A DNA stretch of 64,000 nucleotides from NCBI GenBank assembly GCA_033297205.1, contig MU859065.1, positions 248,001 to 312,000 of the forward strand, in the 5' to 3' direction. Of this stretch, positions 1-10,502 are shown piece after piece (the first letter of the stretch is position 1; each line of letters begins with the position of its first letter). Both the position numbers and the translations under genes were made by a program. The stretch is from Pseudoneurospora amorphoporcata. Taxonomy: Eukaryota; Ascomycota; Sordariomycetes; Sordariales; Sordariaceae. The notes under the pieces were generated by a model. It worked only from the letters and a program-made list of their open reading frames with translations, made no database searches and was not told where the DNA came from.

Positions 1-1
1 T

Positions 2-1141
2 CGAATCATCATCAGCTGGCTCGGCGCCCTTGTCGCTGGTGTCGCTCCTTTTGCCGGCTACTGGTTCTTCTCAAAGACATACGCCCGGCTCGTCTGGTCT
101 CTCAGGCGGAAGATCCAAAGACGTTTACCCAAACCTATCAACTTCAGCAGGAGGAGGACCCTGAAGGAGGTAGTACCCTATCTACAACCACCCAGTGGAA
201 CATACATTCCATCTACACCCACACCAGAAGAGCAGCAAGCCCAACAGCGGCAGCGGCAAGAAACCCAGCCACGCACGCCAACCCCAACACAACAACGGCA
301 ACAACAAGCCCCAAGCGCGAACGCAATTGATGCAGGCTGGGAAATGGTCCACGCCCCCTCCGACGCCATCCCAACCAACGACGCGCTTCCCACCGGTCCT
401 CCACCCGACGGCACTCTCCGCCGCCAAAGCACCATCTCCGTCAGCGGTGCCGCCGGCCTCACCACACCCGGCGGTCCCAGCAGCTCCTCCTCCAGCCAAA
501 GCCAAACCCAATCTCAACCTTCCCCGGCAGCAACAGCCGACGAAGCCCCCTTCCTCAGCGACGACGACGAAGAAACCGAGCACGTCAACCCGACCCTCAT
601 CACCTTCGACGTCGACACGTCCGACTCCACCACCAGCGACTCTGCGCCCATTCCCCCCGGAGCAGCCGTCTGGGCCGCCGAGTTGAGGCCTAACGTGCCT
701 GATAATTCTGCTGGCTCGAACCGTAACTCTCAACAAGCAGCAGCTGCTACCAGCAGTACTCTGGGGCTGGACGCCCCCCTCTACAGAGACAACGGTCTCA
801 CCCGTCTACCACACGTCCTGGCCGCCGGCGCATTGGGACTATGTGCCGCGAGGGCGATGATGACGCCCTTTGAGAGCCTGGCGCTTCTGGGGCTGGCGAG
901 ACCGTATGTTACTAGGCAGATGGGGTTTGAGGGGGCGGTGTTGGACGTGGCTTTCCATGGAATGGGTTTTATGGATGCGTTTTCGCTGGAAAGGATGTTC
1001 AATGCGGTGGGGCTGGAGATGGTGCATTTGGTGCTACAGTGCGATTTGTGGGCGGGCATGATGTGCGTGGCGGATTGGTTTCGTATGAGTGATGAGGAGT
1101 GGTGTGAGGCGGAGGGGGTTAAGAGGAGGAGTTTGGAATGA
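2..1141 (+). CDS. Unrecognised fungal membrane protein, 3' part only
   Basis: The reading frame is open from base 2 to a TGA at 1139-1141, so 379 residues are visible and the N-terminus lies outside the window. The first visible residues form a hydrophobic segment (about residues 2-24) followed by a basic stretch rich in Arg and Lys, which suggests a membrane anchor with a cytosolic tail. Residues 60-230 are low-complexity, rich in Pro, Gln, Ser and Thr, with an acidic DDDEE patch, and probably disordered. The last 115 residues are hydrophobic and Met/Leu/Gly-rich and could hold further membrane-associated helices. The first in-frame ATG in the window is at 344, but the open frame and TM segment before it argue that this is not the real start. 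I do not recognise the family. Confidence 0.7.
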   Translation, partial: RIIISWLGALVAGVAPFAGYWFFSKTYARLVWSLRRKIQRRLPKPINFSRRRTLKEVVPYLQPPSGTYIPSTPTPEEQQAQQRQRQETQPRTPTPTQQRQQQAPSANAIDAGWEMVHAPSDAIPTNDALPTGPPPDGTLRRQSTISVSGAAGLTTPGGPSSSSSSQSQTQSQPSPAATADEAPFLSDDDEETEHVNPTLITFDVDTSDSTTSDSAPIPPGAAVWAAELRPNVPDNSAGSNRNSQQAAAATSSTLGLDAPLYRDNGLTRLPHVLAAGALGLCAARAMMTPFESLALLGLARPYVTRQMGFEGAVLDVAFHGMGFMDAFSLERMFNAVGLEMVHLVLQCDLWAGMMCVADWFRMSDEEWCEAEGVKRRSLE

Positions 1142-1440
1142 GGATGGAAGGGGTTGACGAGGATGGGGTGAAAGGGGGTGAAGAGGGTAAAAAGATAAGG
1201 GAAAAGAAAGCGAAGGAAAGGTGAGGAGAGACAGGCGAAGAAAGAAGTAAGAGAAAAGCGAAGAGAAAAGCGAAGAGAGAAGTGAAGAGAGAAGTGAAGC
1301 AAGAGGTAAGAATAGGTGATAAATAGGTAATAAAGACCTAAAGTAAGAGAAGAAAAGAACTTAAAGGAAACGTAAAGAGAAGGTACAGCATGTGAAGAGT
1401 AGGTAAAAGGGAATGTAAAGAGCAAAACGAAGAGACAGAC
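1142..1440. repeat. Purine-rich (GA) tract with 12-bp imperfect tandem repeat
   Basis: The 300 bases after the stop of the first gene are almost all A and G on the plus strand. Around 1248-1300 a 12-bp unit of the form GAAGAGAAAAGC / GAAGAGAGAAGT recurs about four times. It probably lies in the 3' UTR of the first gene. Confidence 0.6.
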
Positions 1441-1994
1441 AAGCAGAGCTTCAGGTGGCGGATATGCTACATATTATTCTACGTGTGAATATTCTAATCC
1501 GGACATATTTTAGATATGCAAGAACTAATTTACATGCTGAGCAGGCCACCTCGTCCCATCTCAACACGGAGGGGTCATGTCGTGGAGCATAACATAATGC
1601 GCCACATTCAGACAAAAGTGTCCTGGGTATCACCAGCCACGTCATGGCGGGGCTTTTGATCCTGCATTCAGGGGCAGTGTTATTCATGCACGTGTTACCT
1701 ATTTCTAGGGGCGGTTTTGGGTCCTATACTAACTCCTGGTGGCCTGGACCCCTGAACAACGGGCCGCTTAAACACAACCTGGAACCGCATGGCAATCCAC
1801 CAACACCATTGGCAAAGTCATCAACAAGTCCAAAGTTCCAACTTCCGCTCGCTCGTAAAACAGCCAACTTAATATGATCACCGACTCGGATTTTCCTTGA
1901 CCTCTATTTATTTTATCCTTCTCTCCCCTCCCCCTCCCCCTTATTCTTTTTTCTCGATCACAGTTCCCATCTGAACTTGCCTACCTAATTGACC
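1441..1994. other. Intergenic region and swa2 5' leader
   Basis: No supportable gene. The last 100 bases (1890-1990) are pyrimidine-rich, as is usual for fungal promoter and 5' leader DNA just before a start codon. Confidence 0.5.
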
Positions 1995-4900
1995 ATGGAC
2001 GACCTCTCCGGCCTCGACTGGTCCGCGTCCAGCGGGAACAGCTCCAAGCCGAATCCCCCCAAGACAACGACTCCCGCTTTCTCCAGCTTCCCCCCGATCC
2101 GTCCGACACCGTCCCCTTTTGCGCCCGGCCATAGTACACCTCTCTCGACCCAGGGTTCTGGTACGATCGCTCCCAAGTCCAACAACAACCCGTTCTCGAA
2201 ACCGGCGCAAGACAGCTTCAGCAACCTCGGCAGCCTCGTCAACTTTGGCTCATCCTCGGCCCAGAACACCGCGAAGCTAAGCTTGAAGGAACAACAGGAG
2301 CGATTGGAGGCTGAAAAACGTAGGAAAGAGGAGGAACGACGACAACAGCTTCAGGCACAATATGGAGGACTCGATGCCCTGGGACAACTGGGCAATGGGA
2401 GCAACAGCAGGACGGCGTCACCTGCAGCGTTTGGGTTCGGGGCAGTGCCTACGTCTACGTCGACCCCGTCCCTGGCGATCTCGAGGGTTGCCAGCCCGTT
2501 GAACCCGACGACGATGATCCAATTGAACATGGCGACAAAGAAGCCGAGCGACTCGGATGACGATCTGTTTGCGGCGTTCAAGGCTGAGACCAAGGTCGAT
2601 AATGCGAGCCATTACCCCCCGCCGAAGGTGTCGAGTCCTCGGCCGGTGACGGGCCCGACGGCGAGTGCGCCGAGGTTGGATCTTTCGGATCCGTCGGCTT
2701 GGGGTGCGCCGAAACCAAGTACGCCTGTACCTGTGCCTGCACCTGCTCCGGCGCCTGTTACTACGGCAAACACGGCTTTTGCTGGACTCGACGACGACGA
2801 TCCGTTTGGTCTTGGAGTCAGTGTACCAGAGACGAGTGCAGCCCCGCCGCCCCCGGCCTTCGACGAGGAGGACGATTTGCTAGGTGACCTAGCTAAGCCT
2901 GTTGATCAGGTCAAGAAACAGCAACAGCAGTTACAGCAGCAGTTACAACAGCAGCAGCAACAACGACAGCCACAGCCGCAGACAGCCAGACCCTCGTTCT
3001 CCCAAAGGCGAGAACCAGGCAAGCCCATCGAGGACGACGAGGACTCATCTTCCTCGGATGATGAACCCGTGCGACCCCCTCGCCCATCCGACGATCCCTT
3101 TGACAAGGCAGTGGCGCAACTAGTCGACTACGGATTTACTCCCGAAAACGCCAGGAGGGGCCTAACGGAGAGCGGTGCCGGTCTAAACGTTCAGGCGGCC
3201 GTGAACTGGCTGCTCGACGATGCGCACAGGCAGGCGAAAGAGGAGGCTAGGGGTAAGAATGGTGGTGGGGGCGGACAACAACACACTGGGCGGAGCGAGG
3301 AACGAGGAGCAAGCCAGTCTCGCGCTGGACGTGGTGGTGGCCAAGGAGGACCTTCGTGGATGAGAGAGGAGCAACAACAGCAGGCTGAAAGATCCAGGAG
3401 TAGGGATAATCGCTCGCCGGCTTCTTTGGCCGAGGTGGACTTTGCCAAGACTGCGGCGGCCGTGGGCACGAGTTTGTTCAAGACGGCGAACAGCTTGTGG
3501 AAAACAGGACAGAAGAAGGTGCAAGAGGCTGTGAGGGAGTTCCAGCATGAGGGAGGCGATCCGAACCAGCCCAAGTGGATGAGAGATGCTGCTGAGTATG
3601 AGCAACGGGGTAGGAGACCGCAGGCGCCAGATGTTACGGATGAGGCTATGATGCTGGAGGGTGGTGGACGGCCGGCACGAAAGCCGGATTCTACAAGGGA
3701 ACAACGCCCGGCGGAATCCTGGGCTGCTAGTAATGGTCCGCAACGACATGCTTCTCCCGTGCCCCGGTGGCAGCAACAGGCGCCATCGCCTTCGGCCTCG
3801 ATTGATCCACGATCAAGACTCAGCAAGCAGGCTATTGAGGAGCAGAGTTCCCAGGCTTATGTCAGTCCTGCACGCAGGAAGAAGGCCACTCTTCAAACGC
3901 AAGCGGAAGCTCCTCCGCCAGCACAATTCGAGGATGAGGACCTCTTGTTCGGTTCCTCAGGCCCATCCAAGCCTCAACCCACCACCACACTACCTTCCAG
4001 ACCCGCCGCCAAAACTTCTGCACCACAACCCCCAGCTCCCCGCCGCTCTCCTGCCCCCATACAACCCAAACCAGCCGCCCCTCCTCGTCAGATTCCTCCC
4101 GTCTCCGCCATCGCCCTCCAATCCTCCACCAAGCACCGGCTCGAAGGCACCGCCCACTTCAAGCGCGGCGACTACGCCGCGGCACACACCTCCTACGGCG
4201 CCTCGCTCTCCGCCATCCCATCTACGCACCCGCTCGCCATCCTGCTCCTTTGCAACCGCGCCCTCACCGCGCTCAAAGTCGGCGAACCCCGGCAAGCTGT
4301 CCAGGACGCCGACGCCGCTATCGCGCTCATCGGGCCCTCAATGGGTGAAGGCGAGTCCGTCGAGGTGCAGACGTCTGAACACGGGCCCGCAGAGAAACGT
4401 GAAATGCGTGATCTCTACGGCAAAGCCCTCACCCGCAAGGCCGAAGCGCTGGAACAAATGGAGAAGTGGGCAGACGCCGAGAAAGTATGGCAGAGTGCCG
4501 TCGAAGCCGGTTTGGGAGGACAGACGGCGGCGGCGGGGAGACAGAGGTGTCAGAAGGCTTTGGCCCCCAAACCCGCTGCTCCCGCAGCCAGGAAACCCAC
4601 CGCTGCACCAGCCCGTCCTCGACCTAACCCCGCGGCAACAAGTCAAAAATCAAACGAGGCAGTTCAACGGCTCCGACTAGCCAACCAGGCCGCGGAAAAG
4701 GAAGGGAACGAAAAGTTTGCTCTTGCCGATAAGGTCGATGCCAAGATTGCCAGCTGGCGTGACGGCAAGAAGGATAACTTGCGCGCGCTGCTGTCTAGCT
4801 TGGATAATGTGCTATGGGAGGGGAGCGGGTGGAAGAAGGTTGGGTTGCATGAGTTGGTGGTGGCGAACAAGGTCAAGATTGTTTACATGAAGGCTATCGC

Positions 4901-5098
4901 GAAGTGTCATCCTGATAAGGTACGTTGCCCCTTTAGGGTGTGGATTATTGTGAAATCGGGTTCGGGGACGGTTGCTAATGTGATTCTACTAAACAGATTC
5001 CTACCCATGCTTCGACCGAGGTTAGGATGATTGCTGGGACGGTGTTTGCTACCCTTAATGAGGCTTGGGATAAGTTCAAGAAGGAGAATAATATGTGA
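1995..5098 (+). CDS. swa2: Auxilin-like clathrin-uncoating co-chaperone (UBA, TPR and J domains)
   Basis: Two exons, 1995-4919 and 4997-5098, give 1008 residues; the 77-nt intron starts GTACGT and ends CAG. The start is the ATG at 1995 (MDDLSGLDW); an in-frame TTG just upstream is not used. In order: a disordered N-terminal half rich in Ser, Pro and Asp; a poly-Gln run (about residues 307-332); a UBA domain (about 366-415); a long disordered linker; a TPR region (about 713-855); and a C-terminal J domain with the HPD motif at 972-974. Yeast Swa2 has the same UBA-TPR-J order. There the J domain recruits Hsp70 to strip clathrin from vesicles, the UBA binds ubiquitin, and N-terminal motifs bind clathrin. 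The intron falls directly after HPDK, and without splicing the J domain is cut short. Confidence in the family is high; the symbol follows yeast. Confidence 0.92.
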
Positions 5099-5589
5099 GC
5101 TGTGGTGAGGGTATGTGAGGGGGATACGGTAATGAGTTAATGAGGAAGGGAGTGGGGATGGAGTTGGAAGCATATATAAGCGTTTTGAAGTTCAAAGCTG
5201 CTTAGTGAGATATAGTATCTATATTAGAAGAAAAGGGGGTGAGCTAGAAGTAAATACTGAGGAATGGTAATGGAGTAAAGCTGCTTACGCGCTTTAGAAA
5301 TGTACTTGTTCACGCGGAGAGCAAGCAGTGGTCATATGGCCACATGTGGGAAGACCCAAACCTGAGAGGAAGAAGTTTCATCATCATTATCATCTTCAAA
5401 CCAAAACACCATTGCCATGTCATGCTAAATAAAAGGTATACCGCAAACCTCCTTCCTCTTGGTCGAAGTGCCTGTCCGACCATCAGAGTCTTCATCAAAT
5501 CCTCATCACCACGCTTCCCCTTCACGTTTCCGCCTAACCCATGTTTGTCCTTGCCCTCTCCGCCCATTTCTTCCCACATTCACATGCCC
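5099..5589. other. Intergenic region between convergent genes
   Basis: This is the shared 3' side of swa2 (plus) and ubc7 (minus). I see nothing beyond AT-richer stretches that could hold poly(A) signals. Confidence 0.5.
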
Positions 5590-6216
5590 TTAAAGTCCCA
5601 AACTAGCCCTCACGCTCGTCTTCACCCTGGCCTCGTACTCGCTCCTCCTCTCCCTCCACATCTTGGCCGCCTCCACGTTCGCCGGACTCTCGTCATTAGG
5701 CTCCGCCAACATGCTCATAACCGACAGCAAGATCTTCTCGACGGACTGGATAGGTGACCATCTCTCCGAGGCCTTTTCGTAGTGGTTCGGGTCGTCGCCG
5801 GGTGGGTGGAGGATGGAGATGCAGACTAGGCCTGAAGGGTAGACTATCATATTCCATCAAATTAGTAACCGCGCGGACAGGGTAAAGAGAGGGGAAAGAA
5901 AAAAATAAAAAATAAAAAAGGAAAGAAAACTAAAGGATAAGGAGGGGCAGGAAAGCGGACAAAACATACCATTAGGATGAAACACATCCCCCAAGAACTT
6001 CATGCTCGGCGGCATATGCGGGTAATCATTCGGAAACTTCAGTTCGGCGGGAAACACGCCGCCTTCGAAGGGGGTGCCCTCGGGCCCTTGGATCAGGCAT
6101 TCCCAGTGCAGCAGGTCGTCTTCGGAGATGGGACCCGCGGTGATGCCTTCGGGTGGGTTATTGGTTAGGGAACGGTATTCTTGGAGGAGCCGGCGTTGGG
6201 CTACGTTGATGGACAT
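5590..6216 (-). CDS. ubc7: Ubiquitin-conjugating enzyme E2, Ubc7/UBE2G2 type
   Basis: Two exons on the minus strand, 6216-5970 and 5843-5590, encode 166 residues, the usual length of this family. The 126-nt intron has a GTATGT donor, a TTACTAAT branch site and a TAG acceptor. It splits a Val codon and restores HPNVYPSG before the active-site region. The catalytic Cys is at about residue 90 in the LVCISILH motif, and the HPN motif precedes it. The insertion after the Cys (HPPGDDPNHYEKASERW) is the acidic loop typical of Ubc7/UBE2G2, which also separates it from UBE2G1-like enzymes. In yeast and mammals this E2 works with Hrd1- or Doa10-type ligases at the ER and is recruited by Cue1-like proteins for ER-associated degradation. 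It is divergent from the mitochondrial gene at 6821, sharing about 600 bp of promoter DNA. Confidence 0.95.
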
Positions 6217-6820
6217 TTTGATGGCGTTTGTTGTTGTTGTTGTTTTTGTTCTTGTTGGGATCCTCGTGTAAGTGATGTTGGGTGGTGTTGTGGTTTTGAT
6301 GATCGAGACGTGGTGCGGCTGGGCTCTCTGGGGAGAGTGCTTCGGTATGTAGAGATATGTGCTTTGGTGGTTGGGATGAAAGTCGCGTGTTGTCGTCGTC
6401 GCAAACTATTATTGGATTTTCGGTATTATGATGATGGCGATACTAGATATATGGTCATCTACTTTCGCAAGTTGTTCGTTGTTCTGTTGTAAGTTGACGC
6501 CAGCATGAATCGATGGATGCAGGGGAAGCGCGGAGGACACAGCGGGGTTGTCAGTGGCGCGCAGGTGCTTGACACGTCTGACGTCGGCCGCTCGGATAAT
6601 TGGGAGTTTGGGACATGCCAGGGCCTGGGGACCCTTCCAGAAGCGCCTACGGACAGGTACAGCCGGGGTTTTCTAGCGGCCGGAGGTGCTGTTTCCTGCC
6701 GGCCGGCAATCCGAGAGTCCCACCTCATCTTTCTCGTTTCGGGTTTGGAAAGTTGATGGCTCGTCGTCGACCGGGAGCTACAATTTAGCTTTCCAAATCC
6801 TCGCACCGAGTCAGCCAGCC
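6217..6820. promoter_or_regulatory. Bidirectional promoter region between ubc7 and the mitochondrial-protein gene
   Basis: These 604 bp separate two start codons that point away from each other, so both promoters must lie here. The ubc7 side is rich in GTT repeats (6225-6260). I could not assign individual factor sites. Confidence 0.5.
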
Positions 6821-8854
6821 ATGCCGCTAACGCTGGGCCTACGACGGGCGTTACAGAGCCGCGGTCGCGGTCTCGGGTTTGTTGGCCAGCGAACAAGACC
6901 GTCGTCCGTATGTCTCTTCTGTTCCTTTGCGACTCGGCCTTCCACTCTTCTCACGTCGTCGTCACCACTCAATAAGCTCCGGGCCGCGAGGACAAAACAA
7001 CAAGAAGCAGCTCCGGCTATCCGACCACGATACCAATCGACCGGCGCCACCCCGCTCCGACCTTTCATAAACACCTCGTCCGATGCCGTCGATGCCGCAG
7101 AACCAATTGATCCCCGCAAAGACCTCGAGAGCGCCCTTCGCGACTTAGAAACCCACGCACCCAACTATGTCAATCTTCCGCGCCTTCAGCTCGCCCTGCG
7201 CAACCTCAGCCAACAACCCGGCCATGAATCGATACGAGTCGCTTTCCTCGGCCTGACGACCGGTGACAAGCCCCAACACACTGCCAGGGAACTGCTCCGG
7301 CTCGTCCTCGCCGATCCGCTGAAGTCCGCCGAAAACTGGGAAGCGCAACTCAAGGCCCACGACCCCTCCAAGCCTCTCATCGTACACATCGGCCCTCCCG
7401 AAGAGCAAGCCATACCATTGTCGCTTGCCGCGAGCGAACACGTCATCCCCGAGATCACCGTGCCGTCGCACATCTACAACGATGCCAACCTCGAGATGCT
7501 GGTCATGGAGGCCGACCAGGGCACTGTCGCGCAGGCGAGCTCAGAGCCCCACACCTTCGACGACGCCATCCTCGTGCCCGCGGTCGACACAGCGGCCACC
7601 ACCGCCGGCCACTCGGCGCCTATCGTCACGCCGGTGCACATGGCCGTGCTGGTAGGCGACGGTGTGCTGGGCGCCGCCTCGATCCTGTCGCTTCCCATCA
7701 GCCCCGAGGGCCAAGACACCATCACAGCCGTGGCCAACTTCAAGAAGATTAGCGCCGAAGACAAGGCCGCATGCCCGTCCCTTGTCATCACGAGCGTCGA
7801 GTCCGGCGCACAGGGTCTCGACCTCTTCCGCGAGAGCGCCAGCAACGCTATGAAGTACGAAGCCCTTTGGACCGAGGCCGGCGTGGGACATATCAACAAG
7901 TGGCTGCGCTCCAACGTGCTCTCACGAACCGAACAGGGGACCACCAAGGCGCCCGTGCGCAACCTCATCGAGTCCGTCCTGCGCAACGCCGGCGCGGCGC
8001 TCCAGGCGGCCGAGTACCGCGACATGAAGCTCTCGGTAGAAGGGGGCCCGTCGCCGCTGACGGTTGCACGTCTGAACCAGGCGCTGGCGGAGTGGGCTCA
8101 GGATGCGCACGAGGAGCTGCAGCAGCAGCTGGAGATTGCGTTTGTCGGCGAGGCGTGGAGGCAGATGAACTGGTGGAAGCTGTTTTGGCGCGTGGACGAT
8201 GTGGGCATGCTGTCGTCTGAGATGGTGGCCCGGCGGTTCTTGCCCGAGGCTGAGAAGCGCTTGATCTTCTTGGCCGGCAGGCTCCAGGAGGCTGGTGTTG
8301 CTGGTATTACTGCTGGCGGCGACAAGTCGGTGACGTACTCTGGCCCGGCGGTGCCACCGTTGTTCCCTGAGGGCGAGAGGGTTGTTGCTACTACTAGTAC
8401 GGAAACTACGACGTTGGAGACCAAGGGAACTTGGCCCGCGCACATCCCCTTCACGAGGAACTATCTACAAGCCGAAACCGTTCCGGCTCTGCAAGCGATG
8501 GCGCAGAAGCTCGTGCTACAGTCATCAACACTGGCGGGTGCCACCACGGCACTCGGCGGCATGTCCTGGCTCTCTGGATTTGGAGTGTACGAGTGCGGAG
8601 CCATCGCCGCGCTGGGTATTGCGTTGAGCTTGAGGGGACTGCAGACAAGGTGGGAGAGAGCGAGAGATTTCTGGGAGGGCGAAGTCCGTGAGGAAGGACG
8701 CAAGGCCATTCGCGCGACCGAGGCCAGCTTTGCCGAGCTGCTAGATAGCGTTTCCCCTGAGGTGCCCGAGGATGTGGCTCTTGAGTTGGAGGAGCTGAAG
8801 GAGACCAAGAGTGCCCTCAAGCGGGCCGAGAAGGCGCTGGCGAGGTTGAAATAG
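6821..8854 (+). CDS. Fungal mitochondrial membrane protein (possibly Mmc1-like)
   Basis: A single exon encodes 677 residues from the first ATG in the frame (6821); the frame is open further upstream but holds only a GTG. The first 60 residues are rich in Arg, Ser and Leu and lack acids, as in a mitochondrial targeting presequence. Residues 150-540 are a mixed helical and beta region with no motif I can name with certainty. Near residues 569-605 two Gly/Ala/Leu-rich segments separated by a short turn look like a membrane hairpin. The C-terminus is a charged helical, probably coiled-coil, segment. The layout resembles a fungal mitochondrial protein called Mmc1, described as a remote dynamin-superfamily relative, but I assign that from memory and with low certainty. 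I see no canonical GTPase P-loop. Confidence 0.75.
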   Translation: MPLTLGLRRALQSRGRGLGFVGQRTRPSSVCLFCSFATRPSTLLTSSSPLNKLRAARTKQQEAAPAIRPRYQSTGATPLRPFINTSSDAVDAAEPIDPRKDLESALRDLETHAPNYVNLPRLQLALRNLSQQPGHESIRVAFLGLTTGDKPQHTARELLRLVLADPLKSAENWEAQLKAHDPSKPLIVHIGPPEEQAIPLSLAASEHVIPEITVPSHIYNDANLEMLVMEADQGTVAQASSEPHTFDDAILVPAVDTAATTAGHSAPIVTPVHMAVLVGDGVLGAASILSLPISPEGQDTITAVANFKKISAEDKAACPSLVITSVESGAQGLDLFRESASNAMKYEALWTEAGVGHINKWLRSNVLSRTEQGTTKAPVRNLIESVLRNAGAALQAAEYRDMKLSVEGGPSPLTVARLNQALAEWAQDAHEELQQQLEIAFVGEAWRQMNWWKLFWRVDDVGMLSSEMVARRFLPEAEKRLIFLAGRLQEAGVAGITAGGDKSVTYSGPAVPPLFPEGERVVATTSTETTTLETKGTWPAHIPFTRNYLQAETVPALQAMAQKLVLQSSTLAGATTALGGMSWLSGFGVYECGAIAALGIALSLRGLQTRWERARDFWEGEVREEGRKAIRATEASFAELLDSVSPEVPEDVALELEELKETKSALKRAEKALARLK

Positions 8855-9921
8855 AGATGTTGAGATGTAACAGATGCTCAAAAAGGGATCCTACCAACCA
8901 ACCCAACCTGCTTACTCAGCTTTTCATTCTTGTGGTTATTTTGTCCCCGCCGCCCTATCCTGTCAGTTAGCCCCTTACGGTGTCCTCACATAACCCCTTC
9001 CAACCCAACCGTTTAGCCGCCATCTTTGTATATATAGTCTAGACCATTCACTTTGAGTAATGTTCAAGCTCATCCCATGAGAGCTGCACATTTGGGGAAT
9101 GGCGGGTTACAGCAAAACCAACCGGGCGCTACACTCTATCATTAAGCAAGCCGAAGCAAAAAAAAAGGGGGGCATTGGGATTCGTGGTAGTTGTCTAAAC
9201 TGTCAGCGTGAGCTGAGATGAAATGGGATACGTTGTGTACGTGTACAACAGAATAGACAAAGACGATACGTACCCCGTCTATGTTAGAACCAGGGCTAGT
9301 ATAGGATTCGCGTTGTGCTGTGCTGGCTTCCTTGCCCAAGGCTTGACTCGGATAGGATCTGAAGCGAGCTGGGCTGGTGGTTCCCTTTCGCGTTCTGGCT
9401 GTCATGGTGACGAAGCCATGTTTTCGTTGCGTGCTGACGGACGGGTAGCGGCTGTGGCCCCTGACTGATGATTATCGTCCAGCTGGCGGAGCGTGTGAAA
9501 ACTACTAGAGCAGGAGACGCCACGCCACGATTCCTTCGTGACCATCCCTTTGCAGCTGATGGATGAGTTGGCCGGCGCCCTCCAACCCACTGTCCCAGGC
9601 TCCCAGTCGTCAGACATTAGGTCCAGCCCAGCCCTCGCTCCAGTCAATCCCCAACTCTTAACCAACCTCTCAACACACCCTCCCTGTCCTTCGTATTCGT
9701 CCTCAATACGAGCATCCAAGCTTCGAATCACTTTTCTCTTTCCGCCCTTCTTCCTGCCCCTCTTGGTGGGAAAAAAAATCGAAAGGTTGCTTTATTGTCC
9801 CCCAAAACGCCTAAAATATCATGAATACGCCGGTTATTGTCGCCCGAACAATGACATTGTGTGTTGTGATTTCAGATGTTTCTCGGTCTGGGTCAGGTTT
9901 TTTGATGAAATCGTCGTCTCC
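8855..9921. other. Intergenic region between convergent genes
   Basis: This holds the 3' ends of the mitochondrial-protein gene (plus) and smd3 (minus). A short poly-A run is at about 9159. No supportable gene. Confidence 0.5.
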
Positions 9922-10502
9922 TTATCTGGCGCCGCCACGACCACCGGCGCGCGCCCTGCTGACTGTCGCACGACCACGGGCGAGGCCGACACCGCGGCCG
10001 CGGACGTTGCGGGAGCGGAACATGGGGGCGTTTCTGTGTGGGGAAAAAAGAGAACAGTTAGCTTGGGCCCGTAGTGAGGTGATGGTGGGTCGTGATCTGG
10101 CGGCCGTACCTCAACATATCCGGCACAATAAAGAATCGCACATGACTTCCGCGAATGTAGACTTGTTCGAGATGGCTGACGCGCCCGTCGCGGGCTGTGA
10201 CGGTGATGTCCTTGAGCTGGACGTTCATGTTGTCCTCGGCTGATGAAGCGCATTAATTAGCATGGCTGGCCATCTTAGAGGGTTGAATGGGAATCGAAAG
10301 TTCGCAGGGATAAGCCGTACCTTCAATAAGCTTGCCACGGTAGGTCTGGCCCGAGGTGATCTCGAGAGTGACGATATGACCCTGTTAGACATGGAGTAGC
10401 TGGTTAGCGTTTTGGCAACAACACAGTCTGTACTTGGCAATGGTATTTGCTAACCTGGGCCTCGTTGAGGAGCTTGATGGGAATACCAATTGTGGAAGTC
10501 AT
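9922..10502 (-). CDS. smd3: Small nuclear ribonucleoprotein SmD3
   Basis: Four exons on the minus strand: 10502-10455, 10381-10321, 10239-10110 and 10033-9922. They give 116 residues; the introns are 73, 81 and 76 nt, each with GT-AG ends. The protein starts MTSTIGIPIKLLNEAQ, runs through the Sm1 motif (GHIVTLEITSGQTYRGKL), the EAEDNMNVQLKDI segment and the Sm2 motif (YIRGSHVRFFIVPDM), and ends in an Arg-Gly-rich tail. This is the full Sm fold of SmD3, a member of the heptameric ring on U1, U2, U4 and U5 snRNAs. The RG tail is the usual target of symmetric dimethylation, and yeast and animal SmD3 have comparable lengths. All exon junctions keep the frame and restore conserved residues, so the model is reliable. 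Confidence 0.95.

Noticed and set aside
3183..3826. Long antisense frames of about 200 codons over the swa2 gene
   Set aside because: They are low-complexity mirror images of the Gln/Ser/Pro-rich swa2 coding strand and have no domain.
7474..8443. Antisense frames of 170-180 codons within the mitochondrial-protein gene
   Set aside because: High GC at third positions creates open antisense frames; the plus-strand protein has the coherent architecture.
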